Shown here piece by piece: positions 56,079 through 64,000 of a stretch of 64,000 bases of DNA. The stretch spans positions 124,001 through 188,000 of the forward strand of contig JASJOS010000001.1 in NCBI GenBank assembly GCA_030068525.1, read 5' to 3'. The translations under genes and the position numbers were made by a program. Each line of letters begins with the position of its first letter. Within the stretch, counting starts at the first letter, position 1. The notes beneath the pieces were generated by a model that saw nothing but the letters and a program-made list of their open reading frames with translations, searched no databases and was not told where the DNA came from. The DNA comes from Xanthocytophaga flava. GTDB taxonomy: Bacteria; Bacteroidota; Bacteroidia; Cytophagales; 172606-1.

Positions 56079-56416
56079 ATGCTCGCTTTCTAATTTGATC
56101 ACAAAACTCACACATATGGCTAAAAAAGTAGCTAAATGGATTTTATCCTACAGATCCTACACTCTTATTTATTTAGCTATAACCATAAGCCAAGAAGATA
56201 CTAAGTAGGACCTGTTTATTTTTACTATCATCACAGACAGATTTTACAGGAGCTATCAATATAGACTGTACTTCCATACTTTTACTATAGTATAATAAAA
56301 TAACATTGCAGGCATTCTACCTAGAAGTAAACTGAGGAATATATATGGAAACTGGTAGTATTGATAGAAGAAAAGTAATGAATTTTAGAGGGCTTTAAAG
56401 AATGTTATTTTCTTAC
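56079..56416. other. 338-bp intergenic region between the two tRNA-type genes
   Basis: AT-rich, with no gene, hairpin or repeat recognised. It ends in the promoter of the tRNA-like gene. Confidence 0.4.
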
Positions 56417-56424
56417 TACATTTG
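56394..56424 (+). promoter_or_regulatory. Promoter of the unusual tRNA-like gene
   Basis: TTTA (56394-56397, one mismatch to TTTG), a 19-nt spacer and TACATTTG (56417-56424, exact -7). Transcription would begin near 56431, just before the acceptor stem at 56435. Confidence 0.65.
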
Positions 56425-56434
56425 TGGCAAGGAC

Positions 56435-56526
56435 TCAGAAGTGGCGGAATTGGAAGACGCTCTCCTGGAGGAGGCGAGAGCAAAATCCAACAGTCTCTCG
56501 TGCAGGTTCAAGCCCTGCCTTCTGTA
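56435..56526 (+). tRNA. Unusual class-II tRNA-like gene (leucine-like D half, irregular anticodon arm)
   Basis: A 92-nt tRNA-like sequence. Positions 56438-56460 match the tRNA-Leu gene (55958-55980) at 22 of 23 bases, including the whole D-arm. The T-arm is perfect (gcagg/cctgc, loop ttcaagc). Acceptor arms pair six of seven (the outermost is T opposite T). A 6-bp variable stem cgagag/ctctcg (56475-56480 with 56495-56500) is strong, but then only 13 nt remain for the anticodon arm. They fold as ctcc/ggag around a tetraloop tgga. If the anticodon arm is forced to 17 nt (56461-56477), the loop is tggagga with G at position 33, anticodon GAG and one mismatched pair. A promoter and a terminator flank it. 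Confidence 0.5.
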
Positions 56527-56540
56527 CCTAACCGTATTAT

Positions 56541-56570
56541 AAAAATCCCAACTGTCATGTTGGGATTTTT
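56541..56570 (+). terminator. Terminator of the tRNA-like gene
   Basis: A 12-bp perfect stem (56541-56552 with 56559-56570), 6-nt loop, ending in a T-run, 15 nt after the tRNA-like element. Confidence 0.9.
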
Positions 56571-57163
56571 CGTTACCAATCAGCATCAATCCGTATCTTT
56601 TTCAGCTTTTCGGATTCTTTCTTCTTCATATCCTACCATGATGAAAACTACTTTAATCTGTTTCTGTCCCCCTCTTATCGCTATATGATATGATAGTATT
56701 TCATTTAGATAGCAGCTGACAACAGAATTGTTCTTGAGGCTCTTATGATGTTCGAGTGGAAGGGTTTATCATGATCGAACTGTCTATAATTCTTTTATGC
56801 GACTACTTTTCAAAACAAAGATCTGCAATATCGTTTTATGAAACATATTTTGATTAACAATCCAAAGGTATAGTACAAATAAGCTTGCTTTAATTATAGG
56901 GCACGGTTAGGATCAATGCTATTTTACTCTTCCTTTTTATAGAATGGAAAAGTAAATCTTGAGACAGATTTGATCAGTTTACGTTAGCATCCTGTTTTAT
57001 TGACTTAGTGTATTCTTTTCTCGAAAAGAATGGAAATATTACAATTATCTCTTAAATTTAAACTTAGCCAACAATAGCTTGCCCTATTTCCCAATGCAGT
57101 ATTTAGTTCATTACAAATACATGGTACTTTTCAAAGAAAAGGCTATATTGACAATTAGGAGAC
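56571..57163. other. 593-bp region without a supported gene
   Basis: AT-rich. A short plus-strand frame starting inside the tRNA-like gene is a chance frame. I see no repeats or hairpins beyond the terminator at its left edge. The last 45 nt include aggaga just before the pseudogene start. Confidence 0.4.
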
Positions 57164-58859
57164 ATGAGAAGGTTCTATCTAGTGTTTTTGGCAAGCATAC
57201 CCTTAATTACCTGTCTGGGACAAACACCTGCAATAGACAGTCTGATAAGGATTTTTCCAACTATCAAATCCCAGGAGTACAAAGAATATTTCAGTAACTT
57301 TGACAAGCAAGTATCTGCACTTCCATTAAACAAGGCGCTTTCTACTATTTCTTTAGTAAAGAAAACTCCTTCTCATAACCAATTCCTTCTTCTGGAATAC
57401 TTCTTTAATATCTCTTTATATCGTACCTACACAAAACATAAAAAATATATCCTCGCAGACAGTCTGCTTCAGCAAAATCTGATCTATACCCGACAACAAA
57501 ATTTACCTATCTGGGAGGCAGAAACATTCTATGAGCTTGGATACCTTTATACAGAGTTGTATAAATACCCGGAAGCAGTTCACTATTTATAGCAATCTGT
57601 CAGGTTATTTCTGCAGGAAGGATGGCAACAGCGAGCATCCACCATACTCTATGACATGGGTTCTACCTGTTATAATTTAAATGAAACACAAGGCTGTGCT
57701 GATTATATTAAAAGAGCTTTACAGATTGGAAAAGATTCACTCTTCCATGTTTATCAAGCCAGTGGAAATAACACATTGGGGTTATTAAAATTCAGGGATA
57801 AACAATACAATGAAGCTATTTCTTTTTATAGAAAGGCATTAAAGATTGCAATGTACGCTAAAGATTCTGCCTGGATTGGTATAACACAAGGAAGCATAGG
57901 CCAATGTCTGGTAACCCTGAATAAACCCGATGAAGCCTTACCTTATTTGCAAAATGCATTGAGAATTAGTAAAAAATATGACGATCAACCCTCTACTACC
58001 CGATCGTATACTGAGTTGGGAAACACTTACAGAAAGTAACAGAATCTATCACTGGCCCGGTTTTACTATCATCAAGGAATAGAATTTGCAAAACAACAGG
58101 AAATAATCAGGTTTTGAGAGATCTGTATTATAATCTCGCTTATACTTATAAAGAAAATAATCAGCCAGATAGTGCCTTTATTTACCTTGAATTATACAAC
58201 AATATTAGCGAATGGGTGTCTCAACAAAACCAGCAAATCGAAATAGCAAAAGCTCAGTCATCCTTTGATCTGCAGAAGAAACAACAACAAGTAAATAAGC
58301 TTCTTGATACGCAACAACGCAACAAACAGATTACTATATTTATATTCATCGTATTGATTTTAGTGGTAATTATATTGATTACTCTTTTGCGGGTTAGGCA
58401 AAAGGTAAAAATCAACAAGCTGTTAACCTCACAGAAAGAAACGCTACAAGAGAAAACAAATCTTTTGGAAATACAACAACAACAAATTGAGCAACAACGC
58501 GATTTGTTGTCTTTACAAAATAAACAGTTACAGGAAAGTCAACAGATTATCTCTTGTCAGAACAAAGAGATTCAACAGAAGAATCAAAATCTGGAAGAAC
58601 AAATCCGAATCCGGACTCAAAACTACAAGAAAACAACCGACAACTTAAAGATTTTGCGTTTATCACTGCTCATAACCTACGCACACCTGTTGTCCAGATA
58701 TTAGGACTAGGACAGTTACTCAGTATGCCCGATAATGAAACAGAAGAAGAAGAACTTTACTTAAATAAAATAATAGAAGTAACTGGTAAACTGGATCAGA
58801 TTGTTAAAGAAATGAATGACATTCTCACCAACGAATTACCTGACAATTTAAAGGACTAG
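57164..58859 (+). pseudogene. TPR / coiled-coil histidine-kinase-like protein, degraded
   Basis: Four pieces together spell one protein. A signal peptide (MRRFYLVFLASIPLITCLGQ) is followed by TPRs, a single transmembrane helix (IFIFIVLILVVIILITLL), a Gln-rich coiled coil and the HisKA-like segment FITAHNLRTPVVQILGL. Lesions are an in-frame TAG at 57590 (CAG would fit), an in-frame TAA at 58037, a -1 frameshift near 58097-58105, and a -1 shift in an A-run near 58618 (caaaactac for caaaaactac). The reading also ends before any HATPase domain. Families of this type normally sense signals through TPRs and phosphorylate a response regulator. Confidence 0.8.
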
Positions 58860-59233
58860 TCATACACAAAACTCATCTGATCATTGTAGCGGCGCTTTTT
58901 GTAATCCCACCATACTTTACACAAGTATATATACTCAAGTTAAGTAAAAAGCTTGACATGGTTTAAAGACTCTATTCTTTAAGTCAAATCCACTATAAGA
59001 TTACTTTCAAATAAAATATTTCAATCAAAAAGAATATATTTGCAGTATAAACTATACTATTCCCATCCTAAAGGATAAAAATAAAAAAGTAGAGTGAAAA
59101 TAGACTGAAAGATAAACATCCAGTTCATAAGAGAATATTATTTGATACATCAGGAAGTAAATACAAACTTAGTAGACAGGTATTAAATCACTGGTAATTA
59201 GCCTAAAAATTGGCTTATAAAAAACGCTCCACA
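58860..59233. other. 374-bp intergenic region
   Basis: AT-rich spacer between the pseudogene and the next ORF. No RNA gene, repeat or convincing promoter was identified. Confidence 0.4.
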
Positions 59234-59947
59234 ATGAAAATTCCTTTAAAGATTCTATTTTGGGCTTTAGGCGTTTTTATTGGATTACTCATTTTAATAC
59301 TACTGTTTATAGAGAAGTCTAATAAACCCCAAATAGTTATCAATACTCCCAATCAATCCAAATTCACCATTCAGGATAGTATACTATTTGATTTGAGTAT
59401 TGATAAGATTGTAATAGACACAGTAAAAGCTCAATTTTATAGATCAAAAGCCGAAATGGTTCCTGATACCTTGATTGGAAATAAACTTACTGTTTACTTC
59501 AGTATTTCTAATCCTTATGATAAAGCATATGATGTTACTGTAGCTGAAGTATACGGAATAACCTCCTGCGCTATTAATGATTTTACTTCCGTTTATGGTG
59601 GGATACCTCACTATGATCGACTAGGCATACCTTACTTTCCTAGCTCAAAGGTTTTAGACTCTCAAGGAAAAGAATCATGGAAATGGAAATATTCTCAAGG
59701 ACATCTGGTACCATTTGAAGCAAAACAAACCAGGAGCTTCCATTTTTCTTTTAAGCCAATAGCTAGAGAAGTAGAAACTGTTGAAATCTATCAGATAGGA
59801 ACTTGGAACATAAGAAATGCAACAGGAAAAACTAAATTCATATGGTTCACCATTGATATGAACAAAGGTAAAGTAATAAAGAAACATCTACTAGATTATG
59901 ATATAAATGATGATACAGAAGCATGTCAATTAATTAATCAACCTTAA
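59234..59947 (+). CDS. Membrane-anchored protein of unknown function
   Basis: About 237 residues from the ATG at 59234. A TTG-started extension at 59210 is less likely. There is one N-terminal membrane helix (LKILFWALGVFIGLLILILLFI, about residues 5-26), with the rest predicted periplasmic and beta-rich (ISNPYDKAYDVTVAEVYGITSCAIN; FKPIAREVETVEIYQIG). The pattern resembles bacterial proteins with immunoglobulin-like or DUF-type beta domains, but I do not recognise a family. It is the first of a run of small unknown genes on the plus strand. Confidence 0.65.
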   Translation: MKIPLKILFWALGVFIGLLILILLFIEKSNKPQIVINTPNQSKFTIQDSILFDLSIDKIVIDTVKAQFYRSKAEMVPDTLIGNKLTVYFSISNPYDKAYDVTVAEVYGITSCAINDFTSVYGGIPHYDRLGIPYFPSSKVLDSQGKESWKWKYSQGHLVPFEAKQTRSFHFSFKPIAREVETVEIYQIGTWNIRNATGKTKFIWFTIDMNKGKVIKKHLLDYDINDDTEACQLINQP

Positions 59948-60015
59948 TATCTTATTGGAAAGATTCTCAAATAGCCTATCTCAAAATGACTGAAGCTATC
60001 CTTCAATAATCATCT

Positions 60016-60330
60016 ATGACAGAAATAAGAATTTGCAAAAAATGCGCCAGTATGTTGAGAGAGCATGAAGCTGACTTTTTGTGTGATACCTGCAAGTTTC
60101 CCTACTGGTTTAAGCAGTTGCCTACTGAGCTTCAAACACAAATTGACTCGATGATTTTTGCCAATGATAATAAGCTATTCGCCATTAAATTGATGAAGGA
60201 TTATTTGAAAATCAGATTATATGATTCTGTAGACCTGTTGAGATGGAGATTTGAGCTATTAAAAGAGTCCAGTAGCGACAAGTTCACCTGTGATCCGGAT
60301 ACATTCTGGGATGGATTCTACACATTGTAA
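60016..60330 (+). CDS. Small zinc-ribbon-type protein, unknown
   Basis: A 104-residue protein with a four-Cys cluster CKKC...CDTC (residues 7-10 and 23-26) that probably binds zinc. The C-terminal 70 residues are helical and mildly acidic (LPTELQTQIDSMIFANDNKLFAIKLMKDYLKIRLYDSVDLLRWRFELL). I do not recognise the family. It could be a small DNA/RNA-binding or adaptor protein. It lies between two unknown genes on the same strand. Confidence 0.6.
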   Translation: MTEIRICKKCASMLREHEADFLCDTCKFPYWFKQLPTELQTQIDSMIFANDNKLFAIKLMKDYLKIRLYDSVDLLRWRFELLKESSSDKFTCDPDTFWDGFYTL

Positions 60331-60360
60331 GCTACCTATTCCTAACAATCATCTATTCCA

Positions 60361-60378
60361 AAAGTGGAAGACGCTCCA
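60361..60378 (+). repeat. Short remnant matching the tRNA-like D-arm
   Basis: The 12-nt string tggaagacgctc (60365-60376) is identical to 56451-56462 in the tRNA-like gene. Allowing a 9-nt deletion between its direct tgg repeats, aagtggaagacgctc also lines up, so it may be a degraded tRNA fragment or a chance match. Confidence 0.3.
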
Positions 60379-60470
60379 TTATACTAAACCTATAAACACC
60401 TCTATTAGCTTGAACCATTATCGAGTGCAATCAATAAAAAGCACTCGCGAGTAAATTATTTGTACTTATA

Positions 60471-60833
60471 ATGAAACACATAAAGAATATCCTCAAGTTT
60501 ATTTTCTACATGTTCTTATGTCTGCTTATACCAGTTACATGTGCGAGGTTCTTCGGACTAGATAAAATAGATCACAGAGAAACACATAACCGAGAAACAC
60601 CAGTCCTTGCTATTATTAAGGATAGTGCCCGTGTAGTAGTTATAAACAATAGAATTGCCATCAAAAAATTCCCCCACCTGACCGAAGATAACATATGGAT
60701 ACAGCCTGGTGAAACCATTGAAGTGCAAGGCTATGATCCCGAATCAAAGTTCTATCCCATCCTCTACGGTGGACAACAACGATTTATATTTTATTCAATG
60801 CTACAACAGGCAGAAGCCAAGGCATTAAAGTAA
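60471..60833 (+). CDS. Small membrane-anchored or exported protein, unknown
   Basis: A 120-residue protein. Residues 5-25 are strongly hydrophobic (NILKFIFYMFLCLLIPVTC) and may be an uncleaved anchor or signal peptide. The rest is a compact beta-strand domain (VLAIIKDSARVVVINNRIAIKKF; GETIEVQGYDPESKFYPILYGGQQRFIFY). A family is not recognised. It sits 29 nt upstream of the repeat-protein gene, so cotranscription is possible. Confidence 0.6.
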   Translation: MKHIKNILKFIFYMFLCLLIPVTCARFFGLDKIDHRETHNRETPVLAIIKDSARVVVINNRIAIKKFPHLTEDNIWIQPGETIEVQGYDPESKFYPILYGGQQRFIFYSMLQQAEAKALK

Positions 60834-60861
60834 GGCTTCACACCTTTTTATATAAGATACT

Positions 60862-61884
60862 ATGACTTTTCACTCTCCCACCAAACCATTGGTTCTATAC
60901 CTAGCCATTAGCTGCATTATCTTAAGCTTCACCTCATTCAAACCCAAAACAGAGCCTGATGTGTATGTGGTAGGCTCAGAAGATAGAAGTGCTGTGTATT
61001 GGAAAAACGGAATAAAAACAATCCTAGCAACAGGACCTGGAGATGCAATAGCCTCTAACGTCTATGTTGACGGAAAAGATGTATATATAACTGGGTACAC
61101 ACGAGATACTACGGGTTACGGGACTGCCAAATACTGGAAAAATGGAAAGGAAGTAGTTCTTTCTGATGGACAAACGATGGCTATGGCATGTGCACTATTT
61201 GTCTCTGGCAAAGATGTATATGTAGTTGGATTTGAGTGGAACGGAACCAATAACAATAGAGTGGCTAAATATTGGAAGAATGGCAAAAGTATTGACCTTA
61301 CAAACAGTCCGGAAGATGCTATAGCATATTGTATCTATGTAGAAGGGAAAGATGTCTATGCAGGAGGTTTTGAAGAGAATACATACAAAGAAAATACACC
61401 TGTAACGATAGGTAAATACTGGAAAAATGGAAGAACAACAAGTATATCTACGAATGATACCTGTACATCTATGATCATGGATATTTATGTATCACATGGC
61501 GATATCTATACAACAGGTTATGCTGCAGAAGGAAAGAGACAAGTGGCCAAATACTGGAAAAATGGAAAGGCTGTTAATCTTACAGATGGTACTTATGACG
61601 CTACAGGAACCTCAATACTGGTACACAACAAAGATGTTTATGTTTGTGGATATGAGAATGGAATAGCTAAATACTGGAAAAATGGCAAACCTGTTACGAT
61701 CTCAGATGCTAAACCTGCCTCTAGTGCCTCCTCGCTCTTTATTGAGGGAGAAGATGTATACATAGCTGGAGTAGAATATACTGGCAAGTATGCAGTAGCC
61801 AAATACTGGAAGAATGGAGTGGAAACACAACTCACCGATGGAAAATCGGATATTACGATCTATGCAACCTTGATTGTCAAATAA
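60862..61884 (+). CDS. Secreted seven-repeat protein (YWKNG repeats), possible beta-propeller
   Basis: A 340-residue exported protein (signal peptide about residues 9-28). The mature chain is seven repeats of 40-50 residues. Each contains a core DVYxxGx(E/Y) strand and a (A/V)KYWKNGK turn, followed by a less conserved L(T/S)DG segment and a hydrophobic Y/L/IV strand. Seven blades suggest a beta-propeller. No family name comes to mind. The DNA repeats are themselves similar, with aaatactggaaaaatgg recurring, so the array may have grown by duplication. It is in the accessory end of the window. Ligand or surface role unknown. Confidence 0.72.
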   Translation: MTFHSPTKPLVLYLAISCIILSFTSFKPKTEPDVYVVGSEDRSAVYWKNGIKTILATGPGDAIASNVYVDGKDVYITGYTRDTTGYGTAKYWKNGKEVVLSDGQTMAMACALFVSGKDVYVVGFEWNGTNNNRVAKYWKNGKSIDLTNSPEDAIAYCIYVEGKDVYAGGFEENTYKENTPVTIGKYWKNGRTTSISTNDTCTSMIMDIYVSHGDIYTTGYAAEGKRQVAKYWKNGKAVNLTDGTYDATGTSILVHNKDVYVCGYENGIAKYWKNGKPVTISDAKPASSASSLFIEGEDVYIAGVEYTGKYAVAKYWKNGVETQLTDGKSDITIYATLIVK

Positions 61885-61962
61885 CGAACTTAAACAAGTA
61901 TCCTCTAACTAAAGAAGCCACTTGATTGTCTTTTGCATACCAATAAATACCATACAATTCTT

Positions 61963-62115
61963 ATGAAAGTCAAAAACCGTAAATCAAAAAACAAACCCCA
62001 CCCCATTACAGTAGAACGCAATCCGGATTCTGTATATGCTCACATCCGGAAAGCTCTTACTAATAGCTCATACCGAAGGGAAAAAGACAAGGTAGAAGAG
62101 TTTTCTCTTGATTGA
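61963..62115 (+). CDS. Small basic protein, unknown
   Basis: About 50 residues from ATG 61963 (MKVKNRKSKNKPHPITVERNPDS). It is strongly basic in the N-terminal 12 residues, with a short helical rest. A longer frame from 61933 adds ten residues and is less likely. A terminator follows 6 nt after the stop, which supports a real transcript end. Function unknown, possibly nucleic-acid binding from its charge only. Confidence 0.5.
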   Translation: MKVKNRKSKNKPHPITVERNPDSVYAHIRKALTNSSYRREKDKVEEFSLD

Positions 62116-62121
62116 TAAAAT

Positions 62122-62155
62122 GAAAGGCTACCCTATCCAGATAGCCTTTCTTTAT
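62122..62155 (+). terminator. Terminator after the small basic gene
   Basis: Arms gaaaggcta (62122-62130) and tagcctttc (62142-62150) pair perfectly, followed by tttat. Confidence 0.8.
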
Positions 62156-62180
62156 AGATTTGTCTCATACAAGTTTTATT

Positions 62181-63134
62181 ATGTCAGAAGTAAATAGCGA
62201 AAAAGAGAATGTAATGCGGTTGCTGCTCTCCGGTCAAATGGAAAATATTGAGCAGGGGTTAACATTGGCAGATTCTCTGCAAGTTGATATAACAGAGTTT
62301 GCAAAGGAGATAGATGAAATATATGATTGGATTGCCAGGATTAATACATGGAATAGGACTCCACTCCCTACAATCGAAAAAATAGATAAAATCTTATCTG
62401 AAATATATCTATCTCATTCGGGCGAGCATGTTTCTACACACTTTGTAAAAATATCTCATATACCCAAAGGAATTAAGTATATGACCAATTTAACCTCTAT
62501 AAATCTATCCTATAACCAGATTGTGGAACTACCTGTTGAAATTGGCTTCCTTACCAATCTGCGAGAGTTATATCTGGATTACAATTTAATAGAATCTCTT
62601 CCCGACACAATCGGAAATTGCTATAATCTGGACGAATTACATTTAGAAGGAAACCACTTGCATACATTACCTGCAACAGTTGGTAACCTGACTCAATTAG
62701 AAACTTTAAATCTGGGTAAAAATCAACTGCAATCTATTCCAGCCACAATAGGAAATTGCATACAATTATTTCATCTAAATTTAGCAGACAACAAACTTAG
62801 TTCTTTGCCAATAGGAATTAACAAGTTAAAGAACTTGTATTATTTATCGGCAGAAGGAAATCCTCTGGGTTCTTTATCTCCAGAGATTGGGGAACTAACA
62901 GGACTTATGAAGTTATACTTAGCAGAGACACAACTAGATAAACTACCAGTAGAGTTTTTCAATTTGCGTGGTTTAGATGTTCTGGATCTTGGAGGTAATC
63001 AACTAACTTCATTATCTCCAGAAATTAGTAAGCTAGGCTATCTCACTTCATTAGGTTTAAGAAAGAATCCAATTTCAGATACCGAAAGAGAAAAGATCAA
63101 GTCTTGGCTACCCCATCATGAGATTAACTTTTAG
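62181..63134 (+). CDS. Leucine-rich-repeat protein, cytoplasmic, copy 1
   Basis: About 317 residues from ATG 62181 (MSEVNSEKENVMRLLLSGQ). A TTG-started extension at 62160 is ignored. An N-terminal helical head (about 1-80) is followed by nine or so LRRs of 23 residues with the pattern LxxLxLxxNxLxxLPxxIGxLxxL. The pattern looks like the typical bacterial IRREKO/PS-type repeat class. There is no signal peptide. It is followed 10 nt later by a second gene with an almost identical N-terminal head, so these are tandem duplicates. Confidence 0.88.
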   Translation: MSEVNSEKENVMRLLLSGQMENIEQGLTLADSLQVDITEFAKEIDEIYDWIARINTWNRTPLPTIEKIDKILSEIYLSHSGEHVSTHFVKISHIPKGIKYMTNLTSINLSYNQIVELPVEIGFLTNLRELYLDYNLIESLPDTIGNCYNLDELHLEGNHLHTLPATVGNLTQLETLNLGKNQLQSIPATIGNCIQLFHLNLADNKLSSLPIGINKLKNLYYLSAEGNPLGSLSPEIGELTGLMKLYLAETQLDKLPVEFFNLRGLDVLDLGGNQLTSLSPEISKLGYLTSLGLRKNPISDTEREKIKSWLPHHEINF

Positions 63135-63143
63135 GAAAATACC

Positions 63144-64000
63144 ATGTCAGAGGTCAATAGCGAAAAAGAGAATGTAATGAAGTTATTGCTCTCTGGACAG
63201 GAAGAGAGTATTAAACTTGGTTTATCCATCGCCAAAACATTAAAGATCGATATTGCAGATGTGAGGAAAGACATGGACATCTTGTTTGATTGGTATGGAA
63301 AATATAAAAACCTGTCATTTGATAAAAAGATTCTTAAAACTGCTTCCAAAACAGAGATTGATTTCAGTGGACGAAAGATGACTTTTATACCATCTCAGAT
63401 TAGATATTTTGTCAACTTACAAACTTTAAATGTATCCTATAATCAATTAACTACATTACCAGAAGAGATCAGTGGCCTTTCAAACCTGATTTTTTTGATT
63501 TTACCTCATAATCAATTAATCCAATTACCAGAAAAGCTTAACAAGCTTACTAAGATGCGAATCTTAGTCCTAGAAAATAATAAATTCTCCCAATGGCCTA
63601 CTCAACTTAGTACTCTTGTAAACCTAGAATCTTTAAATTTAAAGAATATTGCATTGACTTATTTACCAGAGGGCATTGGTAATCTAATCAACTTACGATG
63701 GTTATCCTTACATAATAACCAATTACAATCAATACCCTCACAAATTGGCAATCTCTCTCAGTTACTATATTTAGACATCTCAAATAATCAGTTGATTGAG
63801 TTACCAGAAAAGCTTGGTAATCTTTCTAGCCTAACAGGTTTACATTTGCAAAATAATAGATTCAAAGAATGGCCTGTTGGAATCAATACCATTTTAAACC
63901 TGACACATATATTTTTAGAAGGGAATCAACTAACAGTATTGCCAGAAAAGATAAGTACTCTTTCAAAACTTAAGCATCTGCATTTACAAAAAAATCAATT
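63144..64000 (+). CDS. Leucine-rich-repeat protein, copy 2 (partial, runs off the window)
   Basis: Opens at ATG 63144 with MSEVNSEKENVMKLLLSGQ, differing from copy 1 at one of the first 19 residues. The frame is open for at least 285 codons to position 64000 without a stop and contains at least nine LRRs of the same 23-residue class (for example LPEEISGLSNLIFL, SIPSQIGNLSQLLYLDIS). The C-terminus is not in the window. The near-identical head beside diverged repeats points to duplication followed by repeat-tract drift. Confidence 0.88.
   Translation, partial: MSEVNSEKENVMKLLLSGQEESIKLGLSIAKTLKIDIADVRKDMDILFDWYGKYKNLSFDKKILKTASKTEIDFSGRKMTFIPSQIRYFVNLQTLNVSYNQLTTLPEEISGLSNLIFLILPHNQLIQLPEKLNKLTKMRILVLENNKFSQWPTQLSTLVNLESLNLKNIALTYLPEGIGNLINLRWLSLHNNQLQSIPSQIGNLSQLLYLDISNNQLIELPEKLGNLSSLTGLHLQNNRFKEWPVGINTILNLTHIFLEGNQLTVLPEKISTLSKLKHLHLQKNQ

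Noticed and set aside
56435-58040. The odd tRNA as a suppressor that reads through stops in the following broken gene
   Set aside because: Its candidate anticodon loops contain no CTA, TTA or TCA, the gene has two different stop codons, and two frameshifts would remain unexplained.

Overview
The window reads as a chromosomal segment of a Bacteroidota bacterium, most likely order Cytophagales. The evidence is low-GC coding DNA, several promoters of the Bacteroidota form TTTG-N18-20-TAnnTTTG, few Shine-Dalgarno sites, and families typical of the phylum (DUF4846, DUF4136, PepSY-like, OmpA with TPR and PD40 repeats, CE15 esterase, 7TMR-type histidine kinase, bacterial GH3 protein). The genus is not established from the sequence.

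Layout. 1-9 kb: an SPFH/GYF protein, a double zinc-ribbon membrane protein, a lipoprotein and a VWA protein, interrupted by a DUF4846 gene and a minus-strand pair (conserved unknown plus folA). The SPFH and zinc-ribbon pair recalls the Bacillus ydjG/ydjI envelope-stress group. 9-13 kb: a CE15-like esterase, a polysaccharide deacetylase and hemL. 13-22 kb: siderophore-interacting protein, DsbA-like protein, a TPR/periplasmic-binding protein, yidC, pyrG and a Sua5/YrdC-type protein. 22.4-26.6 kb: a complete methionine operon with promoter, SAM-I-type riboswitch, a small ORF starting 8 nt after helix P1, metY, metX and hom. 26.8-33.4 kb: deacetylase and glycosyltransferase overlapping by 4 nt, ECF sigma factor with a small membrane protein, aldehyde dehydrogenase, folD, queE. 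33.6-46.6 kb: envelope proteins, a beta-lactamase-like serine hydrolase, DinB, an NAD(P)-binding reductase divergent from an HxlR regulator, GNAT, LysE, GH3, YggS. 46.6-54.9 kb: 7TMR histidine kinase, NADP-isocitrate dehydrogenase, nucleoside hydrolase, a secreted caspase-like protein coupled to a lipoprotein, and an acetyltransferase.

From about 55 kb the window becomes accessory in character. There are a normal tRNA-Leu(CAG) and, 400 nt later, a second tRNA-like gene with its own promoter and terminator but an anticodon arm that does not fold canonically. Next come a TPR/histidine-kinase pseudogene with four lesions, several unrecognised small proteins, a seven-repeat secreted protein, and two tandem leucine-rich-repeat genes, the second cut by the window edge.

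The strongest candidates for something undescribed are the odd tRNA-like transcription unit (56.4 kb), the riboswitch-proximal 52-codon ORF (22.6 kb), and the SPFH/zinc-ribbon/lipoprotein/VWA neighbourhood. No CRISPR array, rRNA, complete insertion sequence or prophage was seen.
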